Below the pieces are notes generated by a model. That model searched no databases. It was not told where the DNA came from and worked only from the letters and a program-made list of their open reading frames with translations. 64,000 nt of DNA, taken from assembly GCF_001540865.1 (NCBI RefSeq), contig NW_017893388.1, forward strand, positions 25,404-89,403. The letters are read 5' to 3'. Positions 1 to 10,009 of this stretch are shown one piece after another. Source of the DNA: Ananas comosus. Lineage: Eukaryota > Streptophyta > Magnoliopsida > Poales > Bromeliaceae. The position numbers and the translations under genes are program-made. Position 1 is the first letter of the stretch, and each line of letters begins with the position of its first letter.

Positions 1-426
1 TCTTTGGCAATTTTTTGATAAAAAGGGGGAGAGCAATGATGAACAGGTATTGATCGTAGTAAAGGAGAAGAAGGAATAAAGAATAAAGGAGAAGAAGGAA
101 TAAAGAACAAAAGGGGAGAAGGAGTGAAATTCCGAGGAGAAGAAGGAATGAAATTTTGAGAACAATGAATGTAAGAATGTCCATTGATCTCAACTTTCTA
201 TATCATTTGGGATGAATTGTTTTGCAGAAAATCAAGACTTCAAGACTCCTAGTTGCGTCTAAGTCATAGAGCTGTTGTAGGAGTTTTTGATGTACTTTTG
301 AGTTTCAAATTGTATTTGGACTATATGCGAGGAGTTCAATATTTTGGTGATGACAATTGAACTTCGATTCTTATTATGTAATTTTGAGTTTGTGAGTTTT
401 GTCACGAAATTGCGAAAGGGGGAGAT
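1..426 (+). mobile_element. 3' internal tail of a Ty1/copia-type retrotransposon, copy 1
   Basis: Non-coding tail of an LTR retrotransposon that enters from the left window edge. It ends in a purine-rich tract, GCGAAAGGGGGAGAT at about 412-426, directly followed by an LTR beginning TGTTAAGTC. That arrangement is the usual polypurine tract plus 3' LTR junction of plant copia elements. The stretch from about 227 matches 14,090-14,286 in front of the second LTR copy, so it is internal element sequence and not flank. Positions 57-125 hold short imperfect tandem repeats of a GGAGAAGAAGGAATAAAGAA-like unit. No coding domain is visible; copia assignment rests on the junction sequence only. Confidence 0.6.
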
Positions 427-1572
427 TGTTAAGTCTTGTGTGTTGGCATGTTTCGTGAAGTGCGTCGGAGTCCTGAAGGATCGGTGCATATCGTCGAAGA
501 TCGAAGAATCCAAAACTTCGAAGAAAGCGAAATTAACTCACTATGTGAATCACGATGCCCAGGTAAGCTTTTAATTCATGTTATGGTGATTCATACTTAG
601 TTGTAGGCATTAGAATCATAACATCAAGGTTTACTGAATTAGAAAGTGCGTTGGTACTTTCCAAACCCGAAACCGTGCAAAAAATAGGTTTTTGCAAAGT
701 GTACCGGTACAACATCGGAAGTGTACCGATACACATTCTGTTCCGGTACAACCAGCGACTTGTCACCGATTACAGCATTACGCAGGTTTTCTCTTCCGTC
801 ATCGTGTAACCGGTAACAGCTTAAAGTGCACCCGTACACAATGTAATTTTCGGAAAAACTTTATAATCCGACTCTAATTGATTCTAAAGTCTATAAATAA
901 GCTATTAGGGTTCTTTAACTGAGCAAGCATCACAAAAATACATGTTTGAGAAACCCTAGATGGCTTGGATTTCATCTAAAACCTATTTTCTACATTTTAG
1001 CCTCTTTAAGGTCAAATCGAGATATTGAAATTTCATATCTATATGTCGATTTGATCTTCGCTTCGCTTGGAGTTCTCTTTCCTGGTTTTCATCGATACTC
1101 TAAGCGAAGGATCACCATACACATGATGTTCTTCATGACACATGATGTTCTGCATGACGGCGTCGTGGATTCGGCGTGATTGACGGCGGTTCGTGGTTTC
1201 GGATCGAGAGCTTCGTGGATTCAGAGTGGAGGCGTTTCGTGGATTCGGAACGAGGCGTTCGTGGATTCGAACATGTGGGCGTGGACAACCCGGAGGATTG
1301 CGCGAGATTCATAGGAGGTTAAGAGAGGTTGAGTACCGTGGAGTCGGTAATCACCTTGTAATCTTTTCTCTTAGTGAATTATTTTTTCGCGTGTTGGTCC
1401 CGTGGGTTTTTCTCCAAGTTGAAGTTTTTTCACATAAATCTCGGTGTGATTTTTATTTTCCGCATTTATTTTTATCGTATTGAGATTTGTGGTTTTTGGC
1501 CGTTACACCTATTCACCCCCCTCTAGGTGTTGGATACAATCTAGATAGATCATTGGGCTCATCAAACTTTCA
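427..1572 (+). mobile_element. 3' LTR of copia-type element, copy 1
   Basis: LTR of about 1,146 bp starting TG (427) and ending CA (1572). The boundaries come from alignment with the second copy at 14,287-15,415 and from the purine tract just upstream. It contains an array of palindromes: GTACCGGTAC at 701-710, a GTACCGATAC variant at 723-732, and TTCCGGTAC near 740-749. These lie upstream of a TATA box (tataaata, 892-899). Near the 3' end is a CCCCCCTCTAGGTG motif, common near copia LTR ends. The base after the LTR (1573) falls inside a gypsy LTR, so this element is nested in that LTR. Confidence 0.7.
892..899 (+). promoter_or_regulatory. TATA box of copia LTR copy 1
   Basis: The octamer tataaata, followed by AGCTATTAGGGTTC, sits about 140-190 bp downstream of the GTACCGGTAC-type palindromes. 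The same arrangement is conserved in the second LTR copy (14,753-14,760). It is the probable U3 promoter. This is sequence evidence only. Confidence 0.5.
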
Positions 1573-1788
1573 TCAAGGCTGTACCGGTACACAGCCCTGC
1601 TGAGGCAACCCTAGAGCAGACCCAAAAATCCAATCTTTTGGATTTTGGTACCAAGTTTTAAATCTCAATTCTCAGGATACGAGCCATAAGTCAGAACACT
1701 GTCAACGACCCTCTAGAATATCTGAAAAAACTCGGAACACAGATCAAACACTCAAACCTCGCAATTTGCTAAGATCCAGTGCGTTACA
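1573..1788 (-). mobile_element. Remnant of the 3' LTR of the chromodomain gypsy element
   Basis: These 216 bp align without large gaps to 9,169-9,384, the outer end of the intact LTR on the other side of the element. By eye there are about 20 mismatches, mostly transitions. Read on the minus strand it starts TGTAACGCACTGGA, just after a purine tract. The rest of this LTR (more than 2 kb) is missing here because the copia element at 1-1,572 interrupts it; the remainder should lie left of the window. Confidence 0.8.
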
Positions 1789-1805
1789 TTCACCCTTCCT
1801 AAAAA
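1789..1805 (-). other. Polypurine tract of the gypsy element
   Basis: On the minus strand the sequence reads CTCCTTTTTAGGAAGGGTGAA (1789-1809 in part) and abuts the LTR start TGTAACG. This is the expected position for plus-strand priming of reverse transcription. Confidence 0.6.
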
Positions 1806-1927
1806 GGAGTTTCGTCCACGAAACTCAAAAGCAACGTACCTCAAGACTCCATCTGAAAGAGATGGGGATAACGCTCCTACAAAGCACTCTCAAGCTCCCA
1901 CGTGGCCTCTCGCTCCTCGTGGTTGCT

Positions 1928-2686
1928 CTAAAGAACCTTCACATACGGAATATCCCGATTCCGCAGTTTTCGCACCTCACGAGCTAAGATCCTCACGGGT
2001 TGCTCCTCAAAACTCAAATCATCCCTCAGCTCTAAAGGTATAGCATCCAAAACATGAGCCGGGTCGAAGATGTACTTCCGAAGGACCGAAACATGAAAGA
2101 CATTGTGTACGCCCGATAGGTTCGATGGTAGAGTAAGTCGATACGCTATCGGACCTATACGCTCCAAAATCTCATACGGTCCAATAAATCGGGGGCTCAA
2201 CTTACCCCGAATCCCGAATCTCCTGATCCCTCTAGTCGGCGAGACCTTCAAGAAAACATGGTCTATAACTTGGAACTTCAAGTCTCGCCGTCGTCGATCG
2301 GCGTAGCTCCTCTGTCTACTCTGTGCCGTCAAAAGTCGCTCCCAAGCAACATGAACCTTGTCCTCAGCTTCCTGGAGCACATCAGAGCCTAAAACCAATC
2401 TCTCGCCAACTTCACTCCAATGAATTGGCGATCTACACTTCCGTCCATTAAGTGCCTCGAATGGTGCCATCTTGATGCTTACTTGATAACTGTTGTTATA
2501 AGCAAACTCTGTCATCGGTAGATGCTGTGACCATCCTCCCTGGAAGTCTATCACAGAAGCTCGGAGCATATCCTCTAAAGTCTGAATAGTGCGCTCCGAC
2601 TGCCCATTACTCTGAGGGTGGAAAGGAGTGTTGAAATCCAATCGAGTGCCTAAGGCGTCCTGCAGACTCCTCCAAAAATGAGACAC
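1928..2686 (-). pseudogene. Gypsy integrase core end, C-terminal domain and chromodomain
   Basis: 252 codons. They begin in the integrase core (SHFWRSLQDALGTRLDFNTPFHPQSNGQSERTIQ), which keeps the motif ending in the catalytic glutamate (QSERT). The GPYEILERIGPIAYRLTLP domain follows, then LSGVHNVFHVSVLRKY, then VRKLRNRDIPYVKVL. An in-frame TAG stands where chromodomains have tryptophan (VKVLW). The same frame goes on with SNHEEREATWELESAL and a second TAG, then ERYPHLFQMES. This chromodomain tail is typical of chromoviruses, which target insertion to heterochromatin. The gene is broken. Confidence 0.88.
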
Positions 2687-2783
2687 GAATCGGGTGTCTC
2701 GATCAGATACAACGAGATAGGCACTCTGTAAAGCCGCACAATCTCGTCAAGGTACACTTGTGCGAGCTTCTCTCCAGTCCAAG

Positions 2784-3362
2784 TCATATGAATAGGTATA
2801 AGTGCGCCGACTTCGTCAACCTATCCACGATTACCCAAATAGCATCATGCCCGGCCTGAGAGCGAGGCAATCCCATCACAAAATTCATGGTGATCTTCTC
2901 CCACTTCCACACAGGAATCGACAAACTCTGAAGTTTTTTCGCAGGCAATCGGTGCTCCGCCTTTACTTGTTGGCAAGTTAGACAACGAGCTACAAACTCG
3001 CCAACATTTCTTTTCATCCCGGGCCACCAATAGAGCAACTTTAAGTCCTTGTACATCTTGGTGCCTCCCGGATGTATAGCATAGGGTGCCTGGTGTGCTT
3101 CTTGAAGAATATCTTCTTTAATTTCTGAATCCGCCGGTACACATAACCTTCCGCGAAAACGCATCAACCCTTAATCATCCACAAAGAAATCGCCGGTGCA
3201 ACCATTGACAATTTTATCTCTAATTTTTTGCAATTTCACATTGGAAACTTGCTTTTCTTTAATTCTATCCAACAATGTAGGTTGCACTACCAAGGTCATC
3301 AACCTCAAGGGCGTGTCAGGAGTCACCACCTCCAACTCCAACCGCTTCATCTGCTCGATCAA
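2784..3362 (-). pseudogene. Gypsy integrase, zinc-binding and start of catalytic core
   Basis: Two adjacent open stretches in one frame are separated by a TAA near 3168-3170. The first (3362-3171) is the linker after RNase H. The second reads FRGRLCVPADSEIKEDILQEAH, then the HHCC zinc-binding domain (HQAPYAIHPGGTKMY...CLTCQQVKAEH), then the start of the core (WEKITMNFVMGLP...DAIWVIVDRLTKSAH). The core's first catalytic aspartate should lie in the MNFVMGLP segment, where most relatives have MDFV; here it reads N, so the catalytic residue is apparently lost. The frame breaks again around 2,690-2,783. Confidence 0.85.
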
Positions 3363-4478
3363 CTACGGTTGAGCAACAATATGCATCGCTAAGTTTTTCG
3401 TCGATTTTCGACTTAGCGCATCCGCCACCACGTTAGCCTTGCCTCGGTGGTAAAGAATAGTCAAGTCGTAATCCTTGAGCAGCTCCAACCATCTGCGCTG
3501 TCTTAAGTTCATCTTCTTCTGAGTGAATAAGTACTTCAAGCTCTTGTGGTCCGTATATACTTCACACCGCTCGCCATAAAGATAGTGGCGCCATAGCTTT
3601 AATGCAAAGACTACGGCCGCCAACTCCAAATCATGCATAGGATAGTTTCTCTCATAGTCCTTTAGTTGGCGAGAAGCATACGCGATCACCTTGCCATCCT
3701 GCATCAAAACGCAACCCAATTCATTAAACGAAGCATCACTATAAACCATATACCCTGCTCCAGCAACTGGCAAGGTTAGGATCGGGGCGGTCGTCAATCT
3801 TTGCTTCAACTCTTGAAAGCTCCTTTCACAAGCATCGCTCCAAACGAACTTGACGCCTTTATGCGTGAGTTTTGTGAGGGGTGTAGATAACTTAGCAAAT
3901 CCCTCGACAAATCTCCGGTAGTAACCGGCCAATCCAAGAAAGCTCCATATCTCCGTAACGCTCGTCGGTCTCGGCCAATCCTTGATAGCCTCAATCTTCT
4001 TGGGATCCACGGCTATACCCGATCCCGAAATCAAATGTCCAAGGAATGCTACCTCCCGAAGCCAAAATTCACACTTTTTCAACTTGGCAAAAAGCTCCTT
4101 TTTCCGAAATATTTGAATTACAAACCTCAAATGTTCCTCGTGATTTGAATCACTTCGAGAATAAACCAAGATATCGTCGATGAACACCACGACGAACATG
4201 TCTAGATAAGGCTTAAAAACACGGTTCATTAAATCCATAAAAGCTGCCGGGGCATTAGTAAGCCCGAACGGCATAACTGTGAACTCATAATGTCCATACC
4301 GTATTCTGAAAGCCGTCTTCGATACATCCTCGGGTTTAATCTTTAATTGGTGGTATCCCGACTGCAAGTCGATCTTGGAATACACACACGATCCCTGAAG
4401 CTGATCAAATAAGTCGTCGATCCTTGGCAACGGATACTTATTCTTGATCGTGACTTTATTAAGTTCACGATAATCCAC
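3363..4478 (-). pseudogene. Gypsy reverse transcriptase and RNase H
   Basis: An open stretch of 371 codons, following the frameshift, begins at [20 protein letters not shown]. Reverse transcriptase motifs in order are [33 protein letters not shown] and the catalytic box [11 protein letters not shown]. The connection and thumb regions follow ([20 protein letters not shown]). RNase H follows with [33 protein letters not shown] and [12 protein letters not shown], ending with VVADALSRK. It would copy element RNA to DNA. The stop after IVAQP at 3363 interrupts continuation into the integrase part. Confidence 0.92.
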
Positions 4479-5844
4479 ACATAGGTGATCCGTCCTTTTT
4501 CTTGACGAACAAGACTGGTACTCCCCAAGGCGAGACGCTCAGTCGAATGAAGCACTTATCCAACAAATCCTTCAGCTGTGCCCTCAGCTCCTTCAGCTCT
4601 GCCGATGCCATCCTATAGAGCGCCTTTGAGATTGGGGTAGTCTCAGGGACGAGATCTACCACAAACTCAATCTCCCTATCAGGTGGCATACCCGGTAGCT
4701 CAGCTGGAAACACATCCTGAAACTTCCGCACCATCGGGATATCCTCAATCTTAGGGGTGTCATCAACACCCCTCAGAACAACACTAGACAAAAAGGCTAT
4801 GCAACCTCTGCTGATCAGCTGCCTAGCTCGAGACGAGCTAATCGTCATCGCAAACAGCGAACTCTGGCATCCTCTAAATACAACCTCAGCCTGCACCGGT
4901 TCTCTAAAAGTAACCGTGCGATTCTTGCAATGAATCGAGACATAGTACCCGGTCAACCAGTCCATACCCAAGACCACATCGAACTCCCCCAACTTGCACA
5001 AAGCTAGCAGACCCACGGGCATAATCCAATCCCCTACCCGAACAGGGGAACTGAGGCAAAAGTCTTGAATATCCAAAATGTGGTCGGGTACTACAACCTG
5101 TCCCGGATGCAACAAGGAAACCAAAGGAATGCCATGCAACTCGGCAAACAGCCGATCTATGAATGAATGTGATGCACCGGTATCAAACAATGCACGAACT
5201 CGAATGCCATTTAATAAAATGATACCTGCAACCACATCCTCGGCTGCTGCCGCCTTCTCGGTCTGAGCGGCGTACATGCGCCCACTCGAGGCCTGTCTAG
5301 ATCCCTCGCTCTGTCGCTGGACGGATGACCGTCCAGACTGGTACTGTGCCGATGGAGTCCCCTGACTGGCGGCTGGTAGAGCCGGTGCCAATGCAGTCGA
5401 CGGTGCCGGTGATGAACCCCTCGGGCACTCGGTCCAGAAGTGGCCCTCCTGGCCACAAAGGAAACACCTCCCTCCCCGCTGCGGGCACTGCGGTGGAATA
5501 TGGGGACCACCACAGATCACGCATTGGGGAGGTCGGCGTCGATCAAATCCTCCTCGCTGCGCTGTCGAGCCGCGCCCATGCTGCTGGCTCCTAGGGTGCT
5601 TCGGCAGCCTCCTAAAGTACATCTGACTCGTACCCTCAGCTGCAGGCCTTTTACCCTTACCCTTGTCAAAACCTTCTCGCCACTCTTGCACATCCGCCGT
5701 GCCACTTTTCACGATGAGCGCGCGATTCACCACCTCCCGGTAGGTTTGGAGGTTAGAGAATTGTACGAACCGGAATATAGACGGTCGCAATCCTTGCTCG
5801 AAGATGCGGGTCTTATCATCGTCGTCCCGCATGACGAAAGGCAC
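4465..5844 (-). pseudogene. Gypsy gag C-terminus, protease and start of reverse transcriptase
   Basis: An open stretch of 459 codons. In order it has the end of the gag domain (GLRPSIFRFVQFSNLQTYREVV), a zinc knuckle CFLCGQEGHFWTEC (a CCHC box) preceded by CVICGGPHIPPQC, and an aspartic protease active site LFDTGASHSFID. Near the C-terminus is the start of reverse transcriptase ([22 protein letters not shown]). The protease would cut the polyprotein and the knuckle would bind RNA. The frame is lost at about 4,470-4,485, where the reverse transcriptase continues in another minus-strand frame. The frame of this stretch is also separated from the gag N-terminus by an in-frame stop near 5,897. 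Confidence 0.88.
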
Positions 5845-5898
5845 GCAATGTAGAAGTCGAGAAAACTCCCTCTCAAACTCGGCTACGGTCTGGTCTTC

Positions 5899-6654
5899 CT
5901 AGCGTAAGTTGCGCAAATCCTGTTCCATTTCCCTCTTGACACTGTCAGGAAAGTACTGCGCCAATAGAAGCTCCTTGAACTTCTTCCAAGAAATAGCCGC
6001 CAAATCGGTGCTGGTGTTCTCCTGAATATCCAACCACCAGCGGTAGGCCTCGCCGTCCAAGTGGTGTGTGGCGAGCCAAACTCTGTCCCTTTCCTCTACG
6101 AAGGCGTCGCGGAAGAGCTTCTCCATGTGCATCAACCACTTTTCCACGATCTAGTGGTCGACCTTCTCGCCGTCAAAGATTCGGGGGCTGCACCTCCTGA
6201 ACTCATTGAGGTGCTCTATAAGTCAATCCCACTCTGCTCCCTCGACCATTGCAGGAAAAACTGTCCCTGCCGGAGGCACCTGAATAGGTGGTGCTACAAA
6301 GTCCTCCTCCCGAGGCACGACTACGGGCGCCGCACGCGAAGATCCGGGTGCGGGTGACGGGGCCCTCGGTGCGACGTCCCCAACAAGTGTAGGGGGCGAA
6401 GGAACCGGAGCCTCCCTAGAAGCTGCCTGCTGTAGAAGAAGGTCCTCGAGCCGCTTCATCCGCGCCTCCTGTCGGCACGCCGCATCAGCCTGCTGCTGAG
6501 TCGCCGCTGTCAGCTGCGACACCAAGTTAGTGAGGGCCGCTAGCTGGCTCCTCAACTCACAGACCTCGCTGGATCCGAAGGTAGCAGAGGTCTCTACCTC
6601 CTCAAGGTGTGCCGCATTATCCGCTCTGGCAGATTGAGAGCATGTCACCGGCAT
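5899..6654 (-). pseudogene. Gypsy gag, N-terminal part
   Basis: This is the capsid gene of the retrotransposon. The first open stretch (6654-6223) starts MPVTCSQSARADN and has a glutamine- and alanine-rich coiled-coil-like segment (RSQLAALTNLVSQLTAA), then a proline-rich linker. After stops near 6222 and 6152 it continues (6147-5899) with EKWLMHMEKLFRDAF and WWLDIQEN...WKKFKELLLAQYFP, the hallmark of the retrotransposon gag family. It ends at NLR followed by an in-frame TAG where related proteins read NLRQ. The stops look like C-to-T or G-to-A changes. It is a broken gene. Confidence 0.85.
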
Positions 6655-6978
6655 CTCACTACAACATCATAAAAGCGTAAGTTAGTAAAACCCACGCTAT
6701 CAAATCCCCACTCCAGAAGATAATACCCAAATCATGTGAAAGTAAGGAAGTGTGCTTCACTACTAACTCCCAATGTTACGTTGTCGGCCGCCAATGTAAC
6801 CCTCCGCGAAGTTAGAAACTATACACTTCGATTTAACTCCACTTTCTAGAGTTATTAAGGATACCCAATCATGATACTTTCGCTTACAAGTCCAATAGAC
6901 CTCGTCTCTCACGAGCCTATTTTCTATAGTCCAACCGGCCTAAGGTTTGCTACGTCCACTAATACTAAATCCTAGTCT

Positions 6979-6990
6979 TTGATACCAAAT
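6979..6990 (-). other. Primer-binding site of the gypsy element
   Basis: The minus-strand sequence TTGGTATCAAAG lies five bases inside the end of the 5' LTR. It resembles the plant initiator tRNA-Met primer site (TGGTATCAGAGC). It fixes the 5' side of the element at the high-coordinate end. Confidence 0.6.
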
Positions 6991-7973
6991 TAATCTGTCA
7001 CACCCCGGAACCCAACGGAAGCCCGCCCGGTACGTGTCTAGAACCGCCATACGTCTAAAATATATAAGGCGTCTACAAAACTACTATAAATAAAGTGATC
7101 ATAAAAAGACATCTAGAAGTATCAGAGCATAGAACAATATCTAGATTCTAAGAGATATAGAGGCAAATAAAAGAGCTAACATATCCACTAAGAGTAACCA
7201 TAAAGTAGTACAATGAACATCCAAAACACAAGCACTAAAAGTACAACAATGGTGGTCTCTATACATGGATACAAAATCTCTCACTCTCAACTACAAACAA
7301 AAAGAAGAGTAAACCACCTAATAAGCAAAAGAAACGCTCCTCGCTAGCTAGCTAAGCGATCCCCTTGCCGCGATCCCGTGCCTCCACCGGTGTAGAGGGC
7401 TCTGAAATAGAATCATAAAACATAGGGCGAGAGAACTATTAAATAATCCCAGTAGGCAATTACTGACTTCAGTGAAATGCACCACTAGACCCAAAAGCTG
7501 AAAAGGGGTAAGTACAAGTAAAGCAATATGAACAATAAGCAAATAAACATGAAAGTTTACTACAACATGATATATCTACTTAGCATGAATTTTCATAAGT
7601 AAGAATGCTACTATACCATAAATATTCATAAGCGCAACTACTATTGATGTCCACAGATAACTAGTAAATTGTCAATGTTTACTAACTTGTCAAATTATTC
7701 ATTTACAAATTGGTTCCACTTGTTCCAAATCTCATAGAACCTACCCGTGGGTAGTCCGGCTTGCGCCGTGCCTAATGGCCCCATGATAGTCAACATCCCC
7801 ACTCTAGTAATGAGCCTCCGCCACGGCATCCTATTTCGGCGCCCAATCCCGCACGGGCGAGTATGTGTCGCGATGGCTATCTCCGGAGTGCCGGCTTGTG
7901 GGGAGCGACCCTCACAAGCATGTGCGAATGAGCACAATGGCAAGCAAGCGTAAAAATCCGTCTCGAGTCTCAA

Positions 7974-8088
7974 GTCATCATGTCTAAAATATGGAATGTA
8001 GCAAATCTCTCAATGGCCTATCACTATGTCATCATGTCTAAAATATGGAATATAGTCGATGTCACAATGGCCTATCACTATATCTCTA
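7974..8088. repeat. Tandem duplication in the gypsy LTR
   Basis: Two copies of a unit of about 57 bp containing CATGTCTAAAATATGGAAT and CAATGGCCTATCACTAT lie side by side with a few mismatches. It is part of the LTR and no function is evident. Confidence 0.6.
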
Positions 8089-9030
8089 TGTTGTAGTTTT
8101 ACAGTTTACTAGTTCGGTGCCCCTTTATGGCACTTTTGTTCACTTTGCACAAATATGAGTTTAGTTTTCAAGAATACATAATTCGAGTCATTTCCATCAT
8201 AGAGGACATATTTCCAACTTGCAATATAGAATACTTTCACATGCATGCCTAATACACATATAGCTCTACTATATAGAGTTGAGTTTTCACGATACATAAC
8301 ACATACATTTTAAGTATCCTAAAATTTATTAAAATTCTATCTAGTATGAATATATATGCATTTCGATGATACGACAAGTATAAAACACATAGGGGATATT
8401 TCTCACCTGTTTCATGAAGTAAAACCCACCGTGACTTCTCGAAACCCTTCGTTTGCGCCGACGAAGGTGCCCGCTACTCTCCTAGTACCCTAAAGATAAC
8501 AAAAGTAGGGATACACGAACGTTACGAATAATCATAAGCTCAAACATTAAGCAACTCAAGCAGAGGTGAAGGAAACTCACCGAATGCGAAGAAAACCCCT
8601 CACGATCTCCAAAAAGGAGTTAGAGGCCTTCTAATCCAACCTAAACAAAAGTTCTAAGAAGATCAATTGGGCTCCAAAACCCTCAAATTCAAAATCCCCA
8701 TTACTAACCCTACTATGCTCAATCGATGGTTTACTTAGTAAAAGCTACTAAAACATGAATCAAGAAGTAGATTGGACTTACTAACCTCACAAGAGCTCCA
8801 AAAAAAGGCTCCAAGTAAGCTAGGGTTGAAGATCCTCCCTCCACAAAGCTCCAATCACGAGCTCAAGGCTTCTCCCATGGTAGAAACCAACAAGAAGCAA
8901 GAAGAGACAAAGAGAAGGAGATCAAAACTAGCTAAAACCATCAAAAATGGAGAAGAAATCAAAGAGAAAGAGGCTCACCTTGTTCTCCACTGGTTAGGGC
9001 TCAAAAAGCTCTCAAAGGAGGCTGGGGTGG

Positions 9031-9040
9031 GTTATATAGA
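9031..9040 (-). promoter_or_regulatory. TATA box of the gypsy LTR
   Basis: TCTATATAAC on the minus strand, about 55-150 bp downstream (in element orientation) of the palindrome array at 9,095-9,186. It is the probable promoter of the element. Confidence 0.5.
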
Positions 9041-9094
9041 GTTTGCAACAATTGCAAATACACCCCTCCGCAAAAACAGCTCGCACTGCATTGT

Positions 9095-9186
9095 GTACCG
9101 GTACACAGGAAAGTGTACCGGTACACCTTGATGGTCGTACCGGTACACTTTCTGTACCAGTACAACCATCAAGGTTGTACCAGTAC
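9095..9186. repeat. Array of GTACCGGTAC palindromes in the gypsy LTR
   Basis: Perfect 10-bp palindromes GTACCGGTAC lie at 9095, 9115 and 9137. One-base variants GTACCAGTAC lie at 9154 and 9177. The start-to-start spacings are 20, 22, 17 and 23 bases. The same spacing (22, 17, 22) is seen in both copia-type LTR copies. A role as a protein-binding array in the promoter is inference. Confidence 0.7.
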
Positions 9187-9384
9187 AAAGCCCTGCTGAG
9201 ACAACCCGAGAGCAGATCCAAAAATCCAATATTTTGAATTTTGGTGCCAAGTTTTAAACCTCAATCTTCGGGATACGAGCCATAGGTCAGAACACTATCA
9301 ACGACCCTCTAAAATATCTAGAAAAACTCGGAACACAGATCAAACACTCGAATCTCGCAATTTGCTAAGGTCCAGTGCGTTACA

Positions 9385-9879
9385 CGTGACCTACTCCCAT
9401 TTCCTTTCTTGATCACGAAGATTCTTCAAGAAAATGGAGTAGACGTGTCATGTGAGAAATACGACACTGGTCTTGGACCAATTGATGCAGTGATATGGGC
9501 CAAGTCTGTAAGTACGTTGAAAACTTTTCAGCAGACTAAGGGATCTTCCAGAGGAGCTTCTAGTTCAGCATCTCCACATCGTGCAGAGCGTGAAGGATCT
9601 TCGAGTTCAGGGGGAGTTATCACTGTAGAGTCACTTCACCATGAGGTGCGATCTTTAAAGAAGAAGGTGGAGCTACTTGGTAAAAATATGGAAGAAGGAA
9701 TGAAGAGAATTATGGAAAAACTGGGATGTCGACATGACGACGTATTTCCTACCCATACTACCTATACGAGATCGACATTGAGACATCCACTCATTCCACC
9801 GTCCACTGGTGCTCCTGATGTTGGGGGATCTGGAGCTGGAGCAGGAGATGATGATGATGATGATGAGGACACCGAGTGA
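9385..9879 (+). pseudogene. C-terminal part of a plant-transposon-type protein, cut by the gypsy insertion
   Basis: The reading frame is open from the first base after the gypsy LTR. It starts with RDLLPFPFLITKILQENGVDV, resembling the end of the conserved domain of plant retrotransposon-associated proteins. A serine-rich linker (SSRGASSSASPHRAE) follows, then a heptad-type coiled coil (VESLHHEVRSLKKKVELLGK) and a glycine- then aspartate-rich acidic tail ending DDDDDDEDTE. No ATG opens the frame here; the N-terminal half should be left of the nested elements, outside the window. This is a fragment of a mobile-element gene. The family assignment is by resemblance and function is unknown. Confidence 0.5.
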
Positions 9880-10009
9880 CGTCATCTTCGAGCTTTGTTT
9901 CTTTAGTTTAGGATGATGTTTACTTTGCGTAGTTTTTGCTTCTCTTTACTTAGCTTGTTTTTGCATTTGCTTTAAGCCTGTAACTATGACTTGACTACTT
10001 TTCTGCTTT
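9880..10009 (+). other. Probable 3' region of the split transposon ORF
   Basis: T-rich, non-coding sequence after the stop codon. It runs up to a junction near 10,010, where minus-strand gag sequence of another element begins abruptly. Confidence 0.3.

Larger units (their letters stand above)
1789..6995 (-). mobile_element. Internal region of a Ty3/gypsy chromovirus-type retrotransposon (degenerate)
   Basis: Minus-strand gag-pol in the order gag, zinc knuckle, protease, reverse transcriptase, RNase H, integrase, chromodomain. It is flanked by a primer-binding site next to the right LTR (6979-6990) and a polypurine tract next to the left LTR. The order RT-RNaseH-integrase defines Ty3/gypsy. 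The C-terminal residues DIPYVKVL, then (after a stop) SNHEEREATWELE, match a chromodomain as in the Tekay/Del clade. The frame is broken by several stops and at least two frameshifts, so it is not autonomous. Confidence 0.9.
6996..9384 (-). mobile_element. 5' LTR of the chromodomain gypsy element (full length)
   Basis: A 2,389-bp LTR. On the plus strand it begins TGTCACACCCCGG and ends GTGCGTTACA, giving TG...CA ends on the minus strand as well. One end abuts the primer-binding site; the other end matches the LTR remnant at 1,573-1,788. It holds a direct tandem duplication of about 57 bp (roughly 7,974-8,088). A run of five GTACCGGTAC-type palindromes lies at 9,095-9,186, upstream of a minus-strand TATA box. 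ORFs inside are short and look accidental. Confidence 0.85.

Noticed and set aside
5440..5853. 137-codon plus ORF
   Set aside because: It is the antisense shadow of the gypsy gag-protease region.
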